A stretch of 64,000 nt of DNA from Zonotrichia leucophrys gambelii (taxonomy: Eukaryota > Chordata > Aves > Passeriformes > Passerellidae). Below, piece after piece: positions 40,022 to 51,641 of the stretch (its first letter is position 1; the number at the start of each line of letters is the position of its first letter). The stretch covers positions 2,232,001 through 2,296,000 of the forward strand of contig NC_088179.1 of assembly GCF_028769735.1 (NCBI RefSeq), read 5' to 3'. The translations under genes were made by a program, and so were the position numbers. Below the pieces are notes generated by a model. That model was not told where the DNA came from and ran no database searches. It saw nothing but the letters and a program-made list of their open reading frames with translations.

Positions 40022-40027
40022 CCTGAG

Positions 40028-40403
40028 TGTCGCAGACATCTTTTCATGAAAATCCTTTCCTTAGGGTTTTTTCCTCCTGAGAAGCTGAGAGGCCTCAGGG
40101 ACAAAATACAAACAATGGTTATCTGCTGCTGTGGAATGCAACAGGTGCATCTGTGATTGGTCTCATGTGGTTGTTTCTAATTAATGGCAAATCACAGACA
40201 GAGAGTCTGGGACAGCTGCCTTTCTTATTAATTCCTTTCTATTCTTAGCTTAGCCAGCCTTCTGAGATGAAATGTTTTCTTCTATTCTTTTAGTATAGTT
40301 ATAATGTAATATATATCATAAAATAATAAATCAAGCCTTCTGAAACATGGAGTCAGATCCTCGTGTCTTCCCTCATCCTTGTACCCCTGTGAATGCTGTC
40401 ACA
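40028..40403 (+). mobile_element. Solo LTR, family A
   Basis: 376 bases from TGTCGCAGACATC to GCTGTCACA between perfect 6-base duplications CCTGAG (40022-40027 and 40404-40409). Confidence 0.92.
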
Positions 40404-40409
40404 CCTGAG

Positions 40410-41109
40410 CTCCTTGAGTATTCTGAGTGGTGTTAAAGTGGTTCTGTGTGGATGCTTGGGACGCACCCCCACATCCTCACCTAACCACTTCTAAAGCAAA
40501 CCAGAGCAAATGGCATGGGCAGGGTGGCCTTAGGAGGAAGGAGGGCTGCCTCCCAAATGCTCAGCTTGTGACTGTAGTCTTGCAGTTCAGTGTAGCAGTC
40601 AGTGTAAATCACTGTCTGAAATTCCTGTACATGCCTTATCAACCGGTGACATCTTTATTTGCCCTGACTCCTTATTTATCTGAAATCTCAAGGTCAGAGA
40701 AGAATCCTGCATGTTTTCCTTCAGCAGTATAAAACCCCTTCTCTCCTGCCTCAGCACGCTTCCCAGTGGGCTGTAGGTCCCCAGGGTAATTCTGGTGCTT
40801 TCTGGGGTACTAGAAAATGCTCTGGTGCTCATGGGCATCCTGCAGGGCAGGGTTTGCCACCAGCAGCTTTCCACAGCACCCCCCTGCAGCCAGAGCTCTG
40901 CTGTGCCCCTTGAGTCCTGTACAGCACAGGGAGCAGTCCCTCCTGGCGCCCAGAAGCACAGAGGATGTGGCAGCACCAGGGCACATGTATAATCTGACCA
41001 GCAGAGCCTGCACTGTGCAGGACAGTGGGAAGAGGGAAGGGTTTTGTGGATCCTGGCCCACAGGTGTAACCTGTATAACCTAGAGTTCAAATATTTTATT
41101 TTGGTTACT
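40410..41109. other. Intergenic, no recognisable gene
   Basis: No conserved exon or repeat recognised. A 163-codon minus-strand frame (40599-41090) has no recognisable homology. Confidence 0.5.
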
Positions 41110-41113
41110 TCGA

Positions 41114-41929
41114 TGCCTTGAGAGGCTGCCTGGAACAGAGATTAGACAGTGATGAAGGAATAAAGTAGGGATTTATTTAAAGGCCTTCAAAGGACACACC
41201 TTGGGCAGTACAAGAGCCTGGCCAGGGCTCCACCCAAGATGGATCCAGGGTCAAGAGTTTTCACACTTTTAATAAGTTTTGGTTCATTTCCATATTGGGG
41301 TTAATTGCACAATTACAGCTCCAGGTTATGCAGTCCTGTCACAGACATCTTTTATGAAAAATCCTTTCTTTAGGATTTTTCCTCCTGAGAAGCTGAGAAG
41401 CCTCAGGAACAAAATGTAAACCATGATTATCTGCTGCTGTGGAATGCAACAGGTAGATCTTTGATTAGGCTATCTTAGATGTTTGTAATTAATGGCCAAT
41501 CACAGTCAGCTGGCTCAGACAGAAAGCCGAGCCACAAACCTTTGTTATCATTCTTTGCTCTTCTATTCTCAGCTAGCCTTCAGATGAAACATTTTCTTCT
41601 ATTCTTTTAGTATAGTTTTAATGTAATATATATCATAAAATAATAAATCAAGCCTTGTGAAACATGTAGTCAGATCCTCATCTCTTCCCTCATCCTGGGA
41701 CCCCTGTGAACACAGTCACACAGTCCGACACTCCCAGTTTGCTCTCCTCAGTTCTCTGTTGTTTGCACTTTTTGGACCTGAAGCTGCAATGGTGCCCTTG
41801 GTTCTGGGCTGGAAAAGGATTGTTCTGTGTGACTGAGCTGTGAGAACTGCTGACACTTTATATGGCGTTCAGAGTTACATACTAATGTTGTACAGAATCT
41901 GAAAAATAAGAAGGCTCAAACTTAAGGCA
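41114..41929 (-). mobile_element. Solo LTR, family H, interrupted by family A
   Basis: Ends TGCCTTGAGAGG and ACTTAAGGCA form an inverted pair. Flanking TCGA (41110-41113 and 41930-41933) is a perfect 4-base duplication, suggesting an ERV1-type source. It is split by the family A LTR at 41337-41720; without it the element is about 426 bases. A minus-strand AATAAA lies near 41173. Confidence 0.8.
41337..41720 (+). mobile_element. Solo LTR, family A, nested in family H
   Basis: 384 bases from TGTCACAGACATC to ACAGTCACA between perfect 6-base duplications CAGTCC (41331-41336 and 41721-41726). The perfect duplication indicates an intact insertion. Confidence 0.93.
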
Positions 41930-42541
41930 TCGACTCTGACAAGTTACACTGCTGAAGTTTCACAAGGAAGTGCTGGCTCTGTCCTGCACCATGTGCACAG
42001 CATGAATGGAGCCACACTTCCAACAGCAGGGCTAAAAATCTATCTGGGTGTGCTGCTTTTCATTCTGTTCTTGCACTTTGTGAAAAACAGAGTTCACTCC
42101 TTAGAATTTCTAAAAGTTTAATAAGAGAATTTAAAAGGACAATATTTCCAGCCCTGGGGTGCTTTTGATGAATGGCCAAAGAGCACAGCAAAAAACTTAA
42201 AATCATGTTCTCTATATACAGTTACACTGCTGGGGTTACATGCATATTCATTAGCTTATACATTATTCAAACATTCCTGAGAGCTTTTGACGTGTCTAGG
42301 ACTCCTTGTGTTTAGGTTTCCCATGTGACTCATCTGCACGACATCCTGAGATCAAGTCAATACATTTTATTCCTTCCCGTGGTTTCATCCCCATTGTTTC
42401 ACACTTTTCTGATAAGAGGAGTTAATGAGATGTTCTCTGAGTCTTCTCTGTCTTGTGTCACTGTTATCACTTGGAGAGGTCAGTCCATGGCTGGCTTTGC
42501 ACTGTTCTCTTAGTTACACAAAATCCTTTTCACACCTTAGG

Positions 42542-42948
42542 TATTGTGGTGGTGTTGGGTCCCCAGAACGAGGTGAGAGATGAGAATTTGACTGCATGTT
42601 CTCAGAAGGCTGATGTATTATAATATGATATTATATTAAAATAAATTATATACTAAAACTATGAGAAAGAAAGAGAAAGGATACATCAGAAGGCTTAACA
42701 AGAATTTTAATAAAATTTAAAAATTTTAAATAAAAACCTGTGACAGACCAGAGTCCCAACACAGCTGGACTGGAATTGGTCATTAATTAAAAACAATTCA
42801 CATGGAACCAATTAAAGATGCACCTGTTGGTGAGCAACCTCCAGACTACATTCCAGGCAATCAGATAATTATTGTTTACATTTCTTTTCTGAGGCTTCTC
42901 AGGAGAAAAATCCTGGTGAAGGGATTTTTCAGAAATATCATGATGACA
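42542..42948 (-). mobile_element. Solo LTR, family C, nested
   Basis: It runs from TATTGTGGTGGTG to TCATGATGACA, flanked by CTTAGG (42536-42541) and CTTATG (42949-42954), 5 of 6 bases matching. It shares 'aaaacaattcacatggaacc' with the copies at 34.0 and 46.2 kb. Confidence 0.82.
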
Positions 42949-43077
42949 CTTATGTTTTGCTAAGGTCTATAGTACAGTTTGTTCATCACACCACTATTTC
43001 TATAAGTGATACATAGATATCATATTCATTACACTACTATTTCTATGAGCAACACAGGGCATACTTAAGCTGATGGA

Positions 43078-43195
43078 TTATTATATTATATTATATTACA
43101 TTACATTACATTACATTACATTATATTATATTATATATCATATCATATCATATATCATATATCACATCATATATCATATCATATTATTATTAAGC
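43078..43195. repeat. Pentanucleotide microsatellite (TATTA/CATTA/TATCA units)
   Basis: Runs of ATTAT, then ATTAC, then ATATC pentamers over about 118 bases, inside the interrupted LTR. Similar pentamer tracts lie inside the family C LTRs at 34028-34087 and 46305-46372. Confidence 0.9.
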
Positions 43196-43290
43196 AGCTA
43201 AAAAAAGATATAATTTTACCATATCTAAATACTTATGGTGAATGACAATACATAAATGCTAAAGCCAATATTATCTGGTCATTTTTAACA

Positions 43291-44442
43291 AGCTTTTCTT
43301 TCCTGTTTTTGAAATGAGAAATCAGAAGTCACCTATACTAGTGCTGCTAGGTGAGTCCACCAGAAGCATGGTGAAGGACAGCAATTTCTCTAAAACAAGC
43401 ATCATGCTGTGAATTTTAAAGACAGAAAACAGTGACAGACTGTGCAGTGACAGACAGCAGTGACAGACTTTTCCCCTGAAAGTATTTTGGAAACCATCCC
43501 CCAAAAAGTGCATCCTGATATTAAATTATAGTAATAGACTGACAAGCTTTCCTGACTACCAACCTCCATGGTCTGCCTCTAGCAGAAGAAATTGTAGATA
43601 TTTTATTAAATCATGAAGCTGGTCCCAGTCCCCAGTTGGTCACATCAGGGCCCATGTGGAGTAAATTTTGCTGTGATGCTACCAATGCAAGCAAGCTTCA
43701 CAAGCATTGCCATTCCTGGAAAGTGCTTTTTCAGGCACTGCTGAAGTGGGTGCTGTGTGAGCGCTTTTGGGGCCTATTTTGGACACAGTTGAAAAAGTCA
43801 GCACAGCAGAGAGCTGCATCCTGTTGGATACCTCCCCTATTGTCTTTTCTCAAACAAGAATTCAAAGCCTGGGCACAGGACATGCTGTAATCAGTATTTA
43901 CAGCACCCTTACAATAACTTCCTCCTGCACTTCTGGAGGAAACCAACATCAAGACCGAACATGAAATAATTTTATTTGTTGATCTTAAAATTCCCTGAAT
44001 GGGAGGCTCCAGAATTTGGAGGAAGTACACTTGAATTTCCTAAGAAATGTCATAAAATGAGAAACCAAATACCTCTCACTACCCCAGACAATTCTCTGGA
44101 AATCTTAAAAGTGCAGAATTTGCACTTTGTTTTGTTAAGCAACATCTTGCTGGGACTGTGGGGTGGAGCTTCTTGCCCACAGGAGTGTGGATCAGCAGGG
44201 TAAGGGCTTCAAAATGTGTCCCTGAACTTGCACATTTGTGACTTGAAAGTGCAGTTATTTATTTTGCATACCTCAGGACGAGGAATTCAGCATCTGAAGG
44301 TGTAGAGTGTATTAAGAAGCAGGTACATATATGAGAATAAAACTGTACCTAGGGGAACCAAGGGGAAATTGCAGACTTTTAATGTGAGTGACACATGGCA
44401 AAAATGTCCTGCTGCCTCCCTGCTAGGGGTGGGGGAAAGCTT
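43291..44442. other. Intergenic, no recognisable gene
   Basis: No recognised exon or repeat family. Confidence 0.5.
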
Positions 44443-44496
44443 TTACCCTTACCCTTACCCTTACCCTTACCCTTACCCTTACCCTTACCCTTACCC
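44443..44496 (+). repeat. Perfect (TTACCC)9 hexamer array
   Basis: Nine uninterrupted TTACCC units (GGGTAA on the other strand). This is not the vertebrate telomere repeat, which reads CCCTAA on the C-rich strand; the T/A order is reversed here. Confidence 0.97.
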
Positions 44497-44499
44497 TGC

Positions 44500-46224
44500 A
44501 CAGGATTGCTCAACATCAGGTAGCTGATGACTGCAGCAAGAAATGCCACCCTTCCATCAGTTCAAAGCACAGTTCTGATTTACAAGAGGAAGGGGCAGTG
44601 CAGTGTTTGTAGAATCAGGTGGGGATGTGTGTACTTGGACATGAGCTGGCTTATTACGAGTTCACTAAAAGGGAAGGTAAGCAATAATTTCTCAAACTTT
44701 GCCTAAGAGAAGCTTTAACTTCAGCCCTGTAGGAGATGTTTTATCTGTCCAGGATTCTGAGGAGTTGGATGTCCTGATGAGAACGACTTTAAAATGTTTT
44801 CTTGAATTTATTTTTCCAATTAACTAACCTTTTGCTGGTTGTTTAGGATGGAGGTTTTTTTCCTAACAAATGTAAGAAAAATATTTTTTATTAAATTCCA
44901 TCAATAAAAGCACTTTGAATTGAGTGGTTTTCATGTTGGAGTTTCTGGTTTTCATTAAAATGTTCTGTTACCACTAATGGCAGGTGCTGACCAGAGTGGC
45001 TGAATTTTTTTCAGGGTCTGACTCTGGACTGCCTTGTAATGAAATGTTTTGTTTTTTTTTTGTGCACAGCCTAATTACTAGAGGCTGACAATCAAACAGG
45101 ATGACTCAGCCAGCCCCAGACCAAGCTCATTGGATTTTTGAGCCATGTGGATTGTTTGCATGTCACAGGGGACAAAATTATAATATTCCTGTAAAAGCAA
45201 CTTCTGGCTCAGAATATTCCTCTGGACAACAAAAGAAAGAGCCTGCCCAACTTCAGGGCGCTGTGAGCTGTGATGATTTACAGGAAAAGGGGAGAGGGAG
45301 AGAAGAGAGGGGTTTGGTGTGTTACTATTTCAGGACTGTGCAGTTCACCTTCATGGGGAAGGCAGTTGCCTCCCCCGTCACTCCTTTCCCCACCCCTACA
45401 AGCCCCAAAAAATTTAAAATAGAAGTGCCAAAACACAAACTCAAACACTTCAGAGACCCCAGAGAGTGAGAGACCAGAGCCTGTGGAAGCTCTTCACTTA
45501 AGTGCAAAGTCAGGCAGATTTGGGTTGGCTTTGCAGAGAAGCAAACTGCCACTCTCAGAGCTGGGCAAGGGGGATAATCCAGAGCTACTCAGAGTCTGGA
45601 TTGCCACGAAATAAGCAAAATTTTGGGACTGTCTTCAACCAAAGTCTGACTGGGGACAGCTGATGGTGGTGTCTTGGCTGTGACAGCTGCACCCTGCATC
45701 TGCAGGGGGAAGGGCAGCTCTTCTGCAGGCAGGAAATCTTTCAAGGATGGGCACTGGCCTCTGCTGACCCCCAGGAATGTAAAGCTGACCATGGACTGGC
45801 TGCAGTCAACTGCACTCTTCCTGCCAGCCCAAAAAAACAAAACATCCAGAGAAAGAAACAACACTCTGCACAAGGGCTCCTCTTGCCCAAGAGCCTGGGC
45901 TGGGGAACTCTGTTCTTGTGCAAGGAAATTTCCCTTGCTCATCTCTTGACCTCCCGGACTGTTGGCTGTGCTCCAAAGAAGACATCCTCCTCCTCCTCCT
46001 CTTCCAGAGCGCTGCTGGGGCTGCAGCAGCCTGACTTTCAGGAAATGTGTTAGTGCAAAATTCCCAGTGCTCCCCATCCCCTTCTGCCTGTAGCAGCTTC
46101 GCCTGGGAAATGCCAGCTGCCTCCTGCTGCTGCCTCAGCAGGTTATGATGGCTCACAGGGCAGGTGACATTGTACTTCCACACTGCCTTAGATGTGCAGG
46201 CAGGAATTTAAAGACGTTTCATTA
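44500..46224. other. Intergenic, no recognisable gene
   Basis: No recognised repeat or conserved exon. Open frames at 45101-45469 (+) and 45589-46077 (-) are unrecognised. Confidence 0.5.
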
Positions 46225-46230
46225 CATTCT

Positions 46231-46671
46231 TGTGGTGTTTGTGAGGGTACCCAGGACAAGGTGAGAGATGAGAATCTGAGTGCTTGTTCTTAGAAGGCTA
46301 TGATATATTATATTATATTATATTATATTATATTATATTATATTAATTGTATTACATTACATTACATTATGCTATACTAAAGAAAGAGAAAGGATACATT
46401 AGGAGGCTTAACAAGAATGAATAATAAAAACCCATTACAGACTCAGAGAGTCTGACACAGCTGGCTGTGATTGGCCATTAATTAAAAACAATTCACATGG
46501 AACCAATCAAACATTCACCTGTTGGTAAACAATGTCCAAGCCACAATCCAAAGCAGCAAACACAGGAGCAGCAATCAGATAATTATTGTTTTCATTCCTC
46601 TCTGAGGCTTCTCAGCTTCCCAGGAGAAAATCCTGGGCAAATAGGTTTTTTCAGAAAGTATCATGGTGACA
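46231..46671 (-). mobile_element. Solo LTR, family C
   Basis: 441 bases from TGTGGTGTTTGTGAGGG to TCATGGTGACA, flanked by CATTCT (46225-46230) and TATTCT (46672-46677). It carries a pentamer tract TATTA/CATTA (46305-46372). Confidence 0.88.
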
Positions 46672-46725
46672 TATTCTGAACTTAACCAGTCTGCAGACTG
46701 GTCTTTGGAGGGTTCTGTGGCAATA

Positions 46726-47787
46726 TGTGGTGGGTTCAGTGCTGGCCAATCCCAGTGCACTCACTAGGACGCACTCACCCATTTCCTGCTGTGAGGCAGG
46801 ACCAGGAAAAAGGCAAAGCAGGCTCGAAACTTTAAAAGGGTAAAAAGAAAAGTTTATTAACAGTAACTAAAAGAAAAAGTAATAAGCGTCAGAACAAAAC
46901 CTTCAGGACACTACTCCTCTCCTTACAATCTTTTCTTTCCCAAAGACAATGTAAAAAAAAAAATCTAAACTTTCAGTGAGTTTATCACCTCTAGAATAGT
47001 ATTTCTTCAGTTCACTTAGGGAGAGAAGTCCCTTTTGTAAATGTTATGGAGACTTCTCCACAAGAAAACAGTTGTCTCATGGCTCTTTTCATGAATAGCA
47101 GCCACTTAGGGAAATCTGCAATTGTGAAATCCTTCCCATTTTCCACAAACTTTTCCCACAGGTGTGTTTATGGGCCATGTCAACTTATGGGGTAGTGTTT
47201 TAAAGATGAGCTGTTCAAAGGCAAAGGTTCTCATTATCTGTTTCTGAATCATCTTCTTCCTGGGGGCACAGGATTTTCATCACTCGTCTTTCCTTCTCTG
47301 TTCAAACTTCCCATAGCATCACAGCTACTTTAATATCTGCTTACTTTGGCATAGAGGCATTTACTTGATGTCAGTTTGACTCCTTCATCTCTCCAGGGTT
47401 TCATGTGTTACAGAGAAACAGAGCCTGATGTATCAATTACATCCTTCTCCATAGATTTACAAGAGGATTTCAGCCCCAAGATCAAGACATCTCCTCATCC
47501 CTCCCATCTGGGACTTGACTTCTCTTTCACTGACCTCAGTGTCTTCATGTTGCTCCTCTACATTGTTTGCATTCTTATTCCTTCTCTCACTCGAGGGAGG
47601 ATGGAAGCACTGAATGAGTTAATATCTCACCTGGGGCCTGCAGATGGTCACCTGTCACTGCCCCAAAGGGAAGTTCCTGGGTTTCTTTTGTCTTTAACAT
47701 GTGTTTTTCACAGAAGTGTGTACAGCTTTCCAGTGGCTGAAAGCTTTGTATCACTTCTGTAAATGATTCCCAAGAAAAACCACCACA
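46726..47787 (-). mobile_element. Long solo ERVL-like LTR (~1.06 kb)
   Basis: Ends TGTGGTGGGTTCAG and AAAACCACCACA form an inverted pair. Flanks CAATA (46721-46725) and TAATA (47788-47792) match at 4 of 5, the duplication length of ERVL elements. A minus-strand AATAAA (plus 'agtttattaac') lies near 46855. Confidence 0.82.
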
Positions 47788-47792
47788 TAATA

Positions 47793-49651
47793 ACAAGAGC
47801 CTCAAGTTCAGCTGCTGATGTTGTGTAACCTCCATGATCTGCAGAAAAGGATTTCCTTATTTTCTTTGTAGGAAGGCTAACATGCTGCCTCCCTTTTTTT
47901 CCTGACCTTGATCAAGAGAAGCACGGGCTGAGGAAGAAAATGTCACTTTTAATCTGATTCTGCTAAGCTTAAAAGTATATGAGTTCCTTTCTTGCCTAAG
48001 TAACTCCCAGTGCCATTTTCTTCCCCACTTCACAGTCTCAAAGGGCTGAAGACATCAGCAATGTACATAATCATGGGTGTTGGTTGCAGGAATCATTCTA
48101 GGTCTTCATTGTTGAGACTTCAATCATCTCTACCGTGTGAAGAAAACAAAGAAAGTTCTACCTGCAGTTTATTTTTAGCTTGACTGGAATATAACAGCAA
48201 AGGGAGTGGTGTAATTTTTCTCATTGGCATGTTGCTGTGCATCATCATCTGGCTTCAGAGCAACCTCCTCCAGTGCCAGCGTGGGAGGAGGTGGCAGGTG
48301 AGTGGGGCTGGGTTACCTGTGTCTGCATTTGCTGTTCTGCCTCACTGCTGTAAAATAACAATCACAGCCCTGGGAGGTTATAAAGCAGCATACATGGGAT
48401 TGTGCTGTGCCCAAAGCAGAGCGTGGGGCCCCGGAGGCAGAGGAGCAGTGTGGTCAGTCCCTGTGACCAAAAACCACACCTGAGAAAGCCCCAGCTGCCA
48501 TGACCTGCCACAGTGGGTTTCACTCGTTCTGCAAAGATTCCCACATCCTGCCAGGCCTTGGACTGTGCAAAGAATCCAGCCCCCTCCAGGGCCTGGTGAG
48601 TGCAGTGCCTGGGCAGAGCAAAGAGTGACTGCTGTGTTTGATGTGTGCTGTGTACTCAGCCTCACACCTTCCCCCCTGCCCTGCCCTGCTGCTGTGCACA
48701 GAGGCAAACCTGGGCTGTGCTGACAGCGAGCTGAGCACAAGGGCATCCCTGCTGAGCCACATCCCAGCTCGGGGTCTGGCCCCCTCTCCCTCCTCTGACA
48801 GATGAAGGGAGGACGAGCTGCTGTGCCATCCAAAACCTCTGCGCTTGTGCTGGTAGAATTGGAGAAGAACCCGTGGCCCACAGGCTGCTGGGATTTGTGG
48901 TGACCTGTTCATTTGCAGGCAGGATCCTAGCTCAGAGGGAGATATTGCTTTCTTCCATGGGAGGCAACTCAGTGACACAGAATTTTCCAGCCCAAAAGAT
49001 GGGATCTGCCTGTTTTAGCTTGGGCTGTGTGTAGACTTGCATGTGTAACGTCTGCAAGTGAGATCTGAGACAATTGAACCTGCCTAATTGTTGCAGTGTG
49101 TGTGTGCCAGCATGGATTATCCAGCCTCCCTTCCCCTTCCTCCTGCTGCCTGGGGTGTGCTGTTTCTGCCACAGTGAAGTGTGTCATATTTTTATTGAAT
49201 AGCAACGTCCCAACCAAAGAGAGAAATACAACACAGGCATAATGAATCATGGGCTCTGTGGCCTCCCTCAGCCCCAGGAGGCTGGAGCAGGCCAAGGGAT
49301 GAAACACCGTGGGCCAACTCTTGTTTTCTTCACTTTTGCCTGCAAAGTGCACCCCAGGGAATTCAGAAAACAATACTCATCCTGCCTGTGCAAGAATCCA
49401 AGGATCCTAAACATGCCAGGAGGAAAAGCATGTGCAGGAGGCAAGAGGGCCAAGTGGCACAGTGCTCCTCTCTGCACAATATCCCTCCCTGAGGAGGACT
49501 CTGGCTGCTGCTGCTGCCTGAGGAGCCTGGCCAGGGGCTGGAGGGCACTGATCTTACCAAAAATCCTTGGTCAGGCTGAACATGAGCCTCTAATGACACT
49601 CCCACTCAGAGAAGAATAAATGAAATGAAGAATACAAACAGAAGTGCACTT
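47793..49651. other. Intergenic, no recognisable gene
   Basis: GC-moderate after 48.2 kb. No CpG island, repeat or conserved exon. Minus-strand frames of 134-167 codons overlap one another and are unrecognised. Confidence 0.5.
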
Positions 49652-49657
49652 GTGCAC

Positions 49658-50069
49658 TATTGTATTAGCTGGGAATGCACCAACAAAGGCAGGAATGATG
49701 CATCTGACTCCATGTTCTCAGAAGGGTAATTTATTATTTGATTATACTATATTATATTAAATAATACTATACTATACTAAAGAATACAGAGGGGATGGTA
49801 ACAGAAGGCTAAAAAGATAATAATGAAAACTCCCGACTCTTTCCAGAGCCCTGACACAGCTTGGCCCTGATTGGCCAAAGAGTGAAAACAACTCCCAGCA
49901 GAATCCAATGGAACAATCACCTGTGGGTAAACAATCTCCAAACACATTCCACATGAGCACAGCACAGGAGAAGCAAATGAGATAAGAATTGCTTTCTCTT
50001 TCCTTTTCTCAGTTTCCCAGGAGGAAAACCCTGGCTGGAGGGATTTTATCAGAGAATGTGAATGCTACA
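49658..50069 (-). mobile_element. Solo LTR, family D
   Basis: 412 bases from TATTGTATTAGCTGGG to GTGAATGCTACA between perfect 6-base duplications GTGCAC (49652-49657 and 50070-50075). Confidence 0.92.
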
Positions 50070-50149
50070 GTGCACGACATGCACGACTTTCCAAACTCTG
50101 CTCAGGGCAGGGCAGGCTTCAGGACAGATGTGAAAAGATAAAGTCTAAC

Positions 50150-50490
50150 TGGGGAAGGACCAGAGACGGGCAGCAAGGACGAGTGGAGGACTTGGAAACA
50201 TGACCTGTGAGGGCAGGAGGAATGAAGTGGCATTGGTTAATCCTGAGGAAGAAGGATGGGAGAGATGAGTTAAGCCTTTAAGTGTATCAAAGACTACCAC
50301 AGAGTAAGGCAATAAATCGGCCTCCCACTGGGGATAAGGGAAAATTACAATAATATTTTGGAAAAGGCATTGAGAGAAACTTTCCAACTGCAGGATAAAT
50401 AAGGACTGGAAAAGATACAGGTTGGCATATCTCCACCAATAGATGTTTTCAAGACCAGGTTAGACAAACCTCTGTCAAGAATGCAGGTTT
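50150..50490 (+). mobile_element. Old CR1-like LINE fragment
   Basis: Diverged sequence with the order of a CR1 3' region. 'gatgttttcaagaccaggtt' then 'agacaaacctctgtcaagaa' near 50440-50485 resembles older CR1 subfamilies. Identification by eye only. Confidence 0.55.
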
Positions 50491-50499
50491 TGGCAGCAA

Positions 50500-51607
50500 G
50501 GAAGGACAATGTGGGGTGTTAAGATTAATTTCAGTAATTTTTGTTAGCTGATTTCACTGTGCAGAAGCCAGAAGCTTCTGGAGAAAATTTCTGCCATGGC
50601 ACAGGGTGAAGGTATTCGTGCACATCCTGAACAGGGTGGGACTTCCCTGGAACCGCTCTGCCCAGCATGTGTGCTTTCCCTGAAGTTCAAGGACAGTCAG
50701 GTCAGGCAGTCAGGTAGGTGGCACCTTTTTATCATAAAGCTATTAGAGCTTTAAGCAAAGAGCTAAGAAATTGAAGATGCAGCAAAATATTTTTTCATGT
50801 AAAAGCCACTCAAACCCACCTTTAGGGGCCTCTCAGTAAAAGAAGGAGTCTTTGAGGAAGATTCCATTTAAAAGCCCCATAAAAACATTATCTATTGTTC
50901 TCGAGCTTCTAATATTAGCAGGCCCAGAGCATAAATATTAATCACTTCATTGAGCTGTGATGTTTCCAGCACTGCACAGGTAAGTGTGCTCCTTCCCCAA
51001 TGATTCAGTCATGACTGGAAGTCACACAAATATAGCCCAGAAAATCAGTAGTGCTGGCACACAGCAGCACAGCTGGGGGTGGTACAGGAATCCCTGAGCT
51101 GGCCTGGGATGTGGCTGGGACGGGACAAGGGCCACCTTTATATGCTGTTCTTCTGACTCTGCCCATCTCTTTAGGGTGACAAATCCACAGGGGTGACTAT
51201 GACTCCCAGCACTTTTCCCTGAACTGCTCGTTCTGCAGCATAGGAAAAAATGACTTGGACGAAGATGCTGATGCCAGCTTTGTTCTCCAGAAAGAAGCTG
51301 TGCTGGAAGGTAGGAGTCATAAGCCTGAAAAAGCCAGCACAGCTCAGCACAGCCCTCTGGAATTTGGATGCTCTCCCTGACTCCCCCTGTGGTCTCCTGC
51401 TGCTGCTTGCCTGGGGGCATGGCAAGGTGAGTGGGTGAGGTTCACCCCCAGAGGCTCCTGGGCTCCAGCACGTTGCTTTTGGTTATCTGCAGATTTTCCA
51501 AGAGTTTCCAAAGGTAGAGGAAGGGCTGTCTGCACCATGGGTGGTCCCTGTTCAGGTACCCTCATGGTCTGAAACCCCATTACAGCAAGAAGGGAGGGGG
51601 TGAGCAC

Positions 51608-51641
<34 letters not shown>

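Larger units (their letters stand above)
42079..43290 (-). mobile_element. Solo LTR related to 24.9 kb copy, interrupted by family C
   Basis: It starts TGTGAAAAACAGAG and ends GGTCATTTTTAACA, resembling the ends of 24879-25495; both share 'aaaagtttaata' near the left end and 'gcatattcatta'-like sequence in the middle. It is interrupted by a family C LTR (42542-42948) and contains a pentamer microsatellite (43078-43195). No clear target duplication survives. Confidence 0.6.

Noticed and set aside
44443..44496. Interstitial telomere repeat
   Set aside because: The unit is TTACCC (GGGTAA), not CCCTAA/TTAGGG.
10769..50069. Full-length endogenous retrovirus
   Set aside because: LTRs occur singly, each with its own target duplication; no gag, pol or env reading frame or internal region between paired LTRs was seen.
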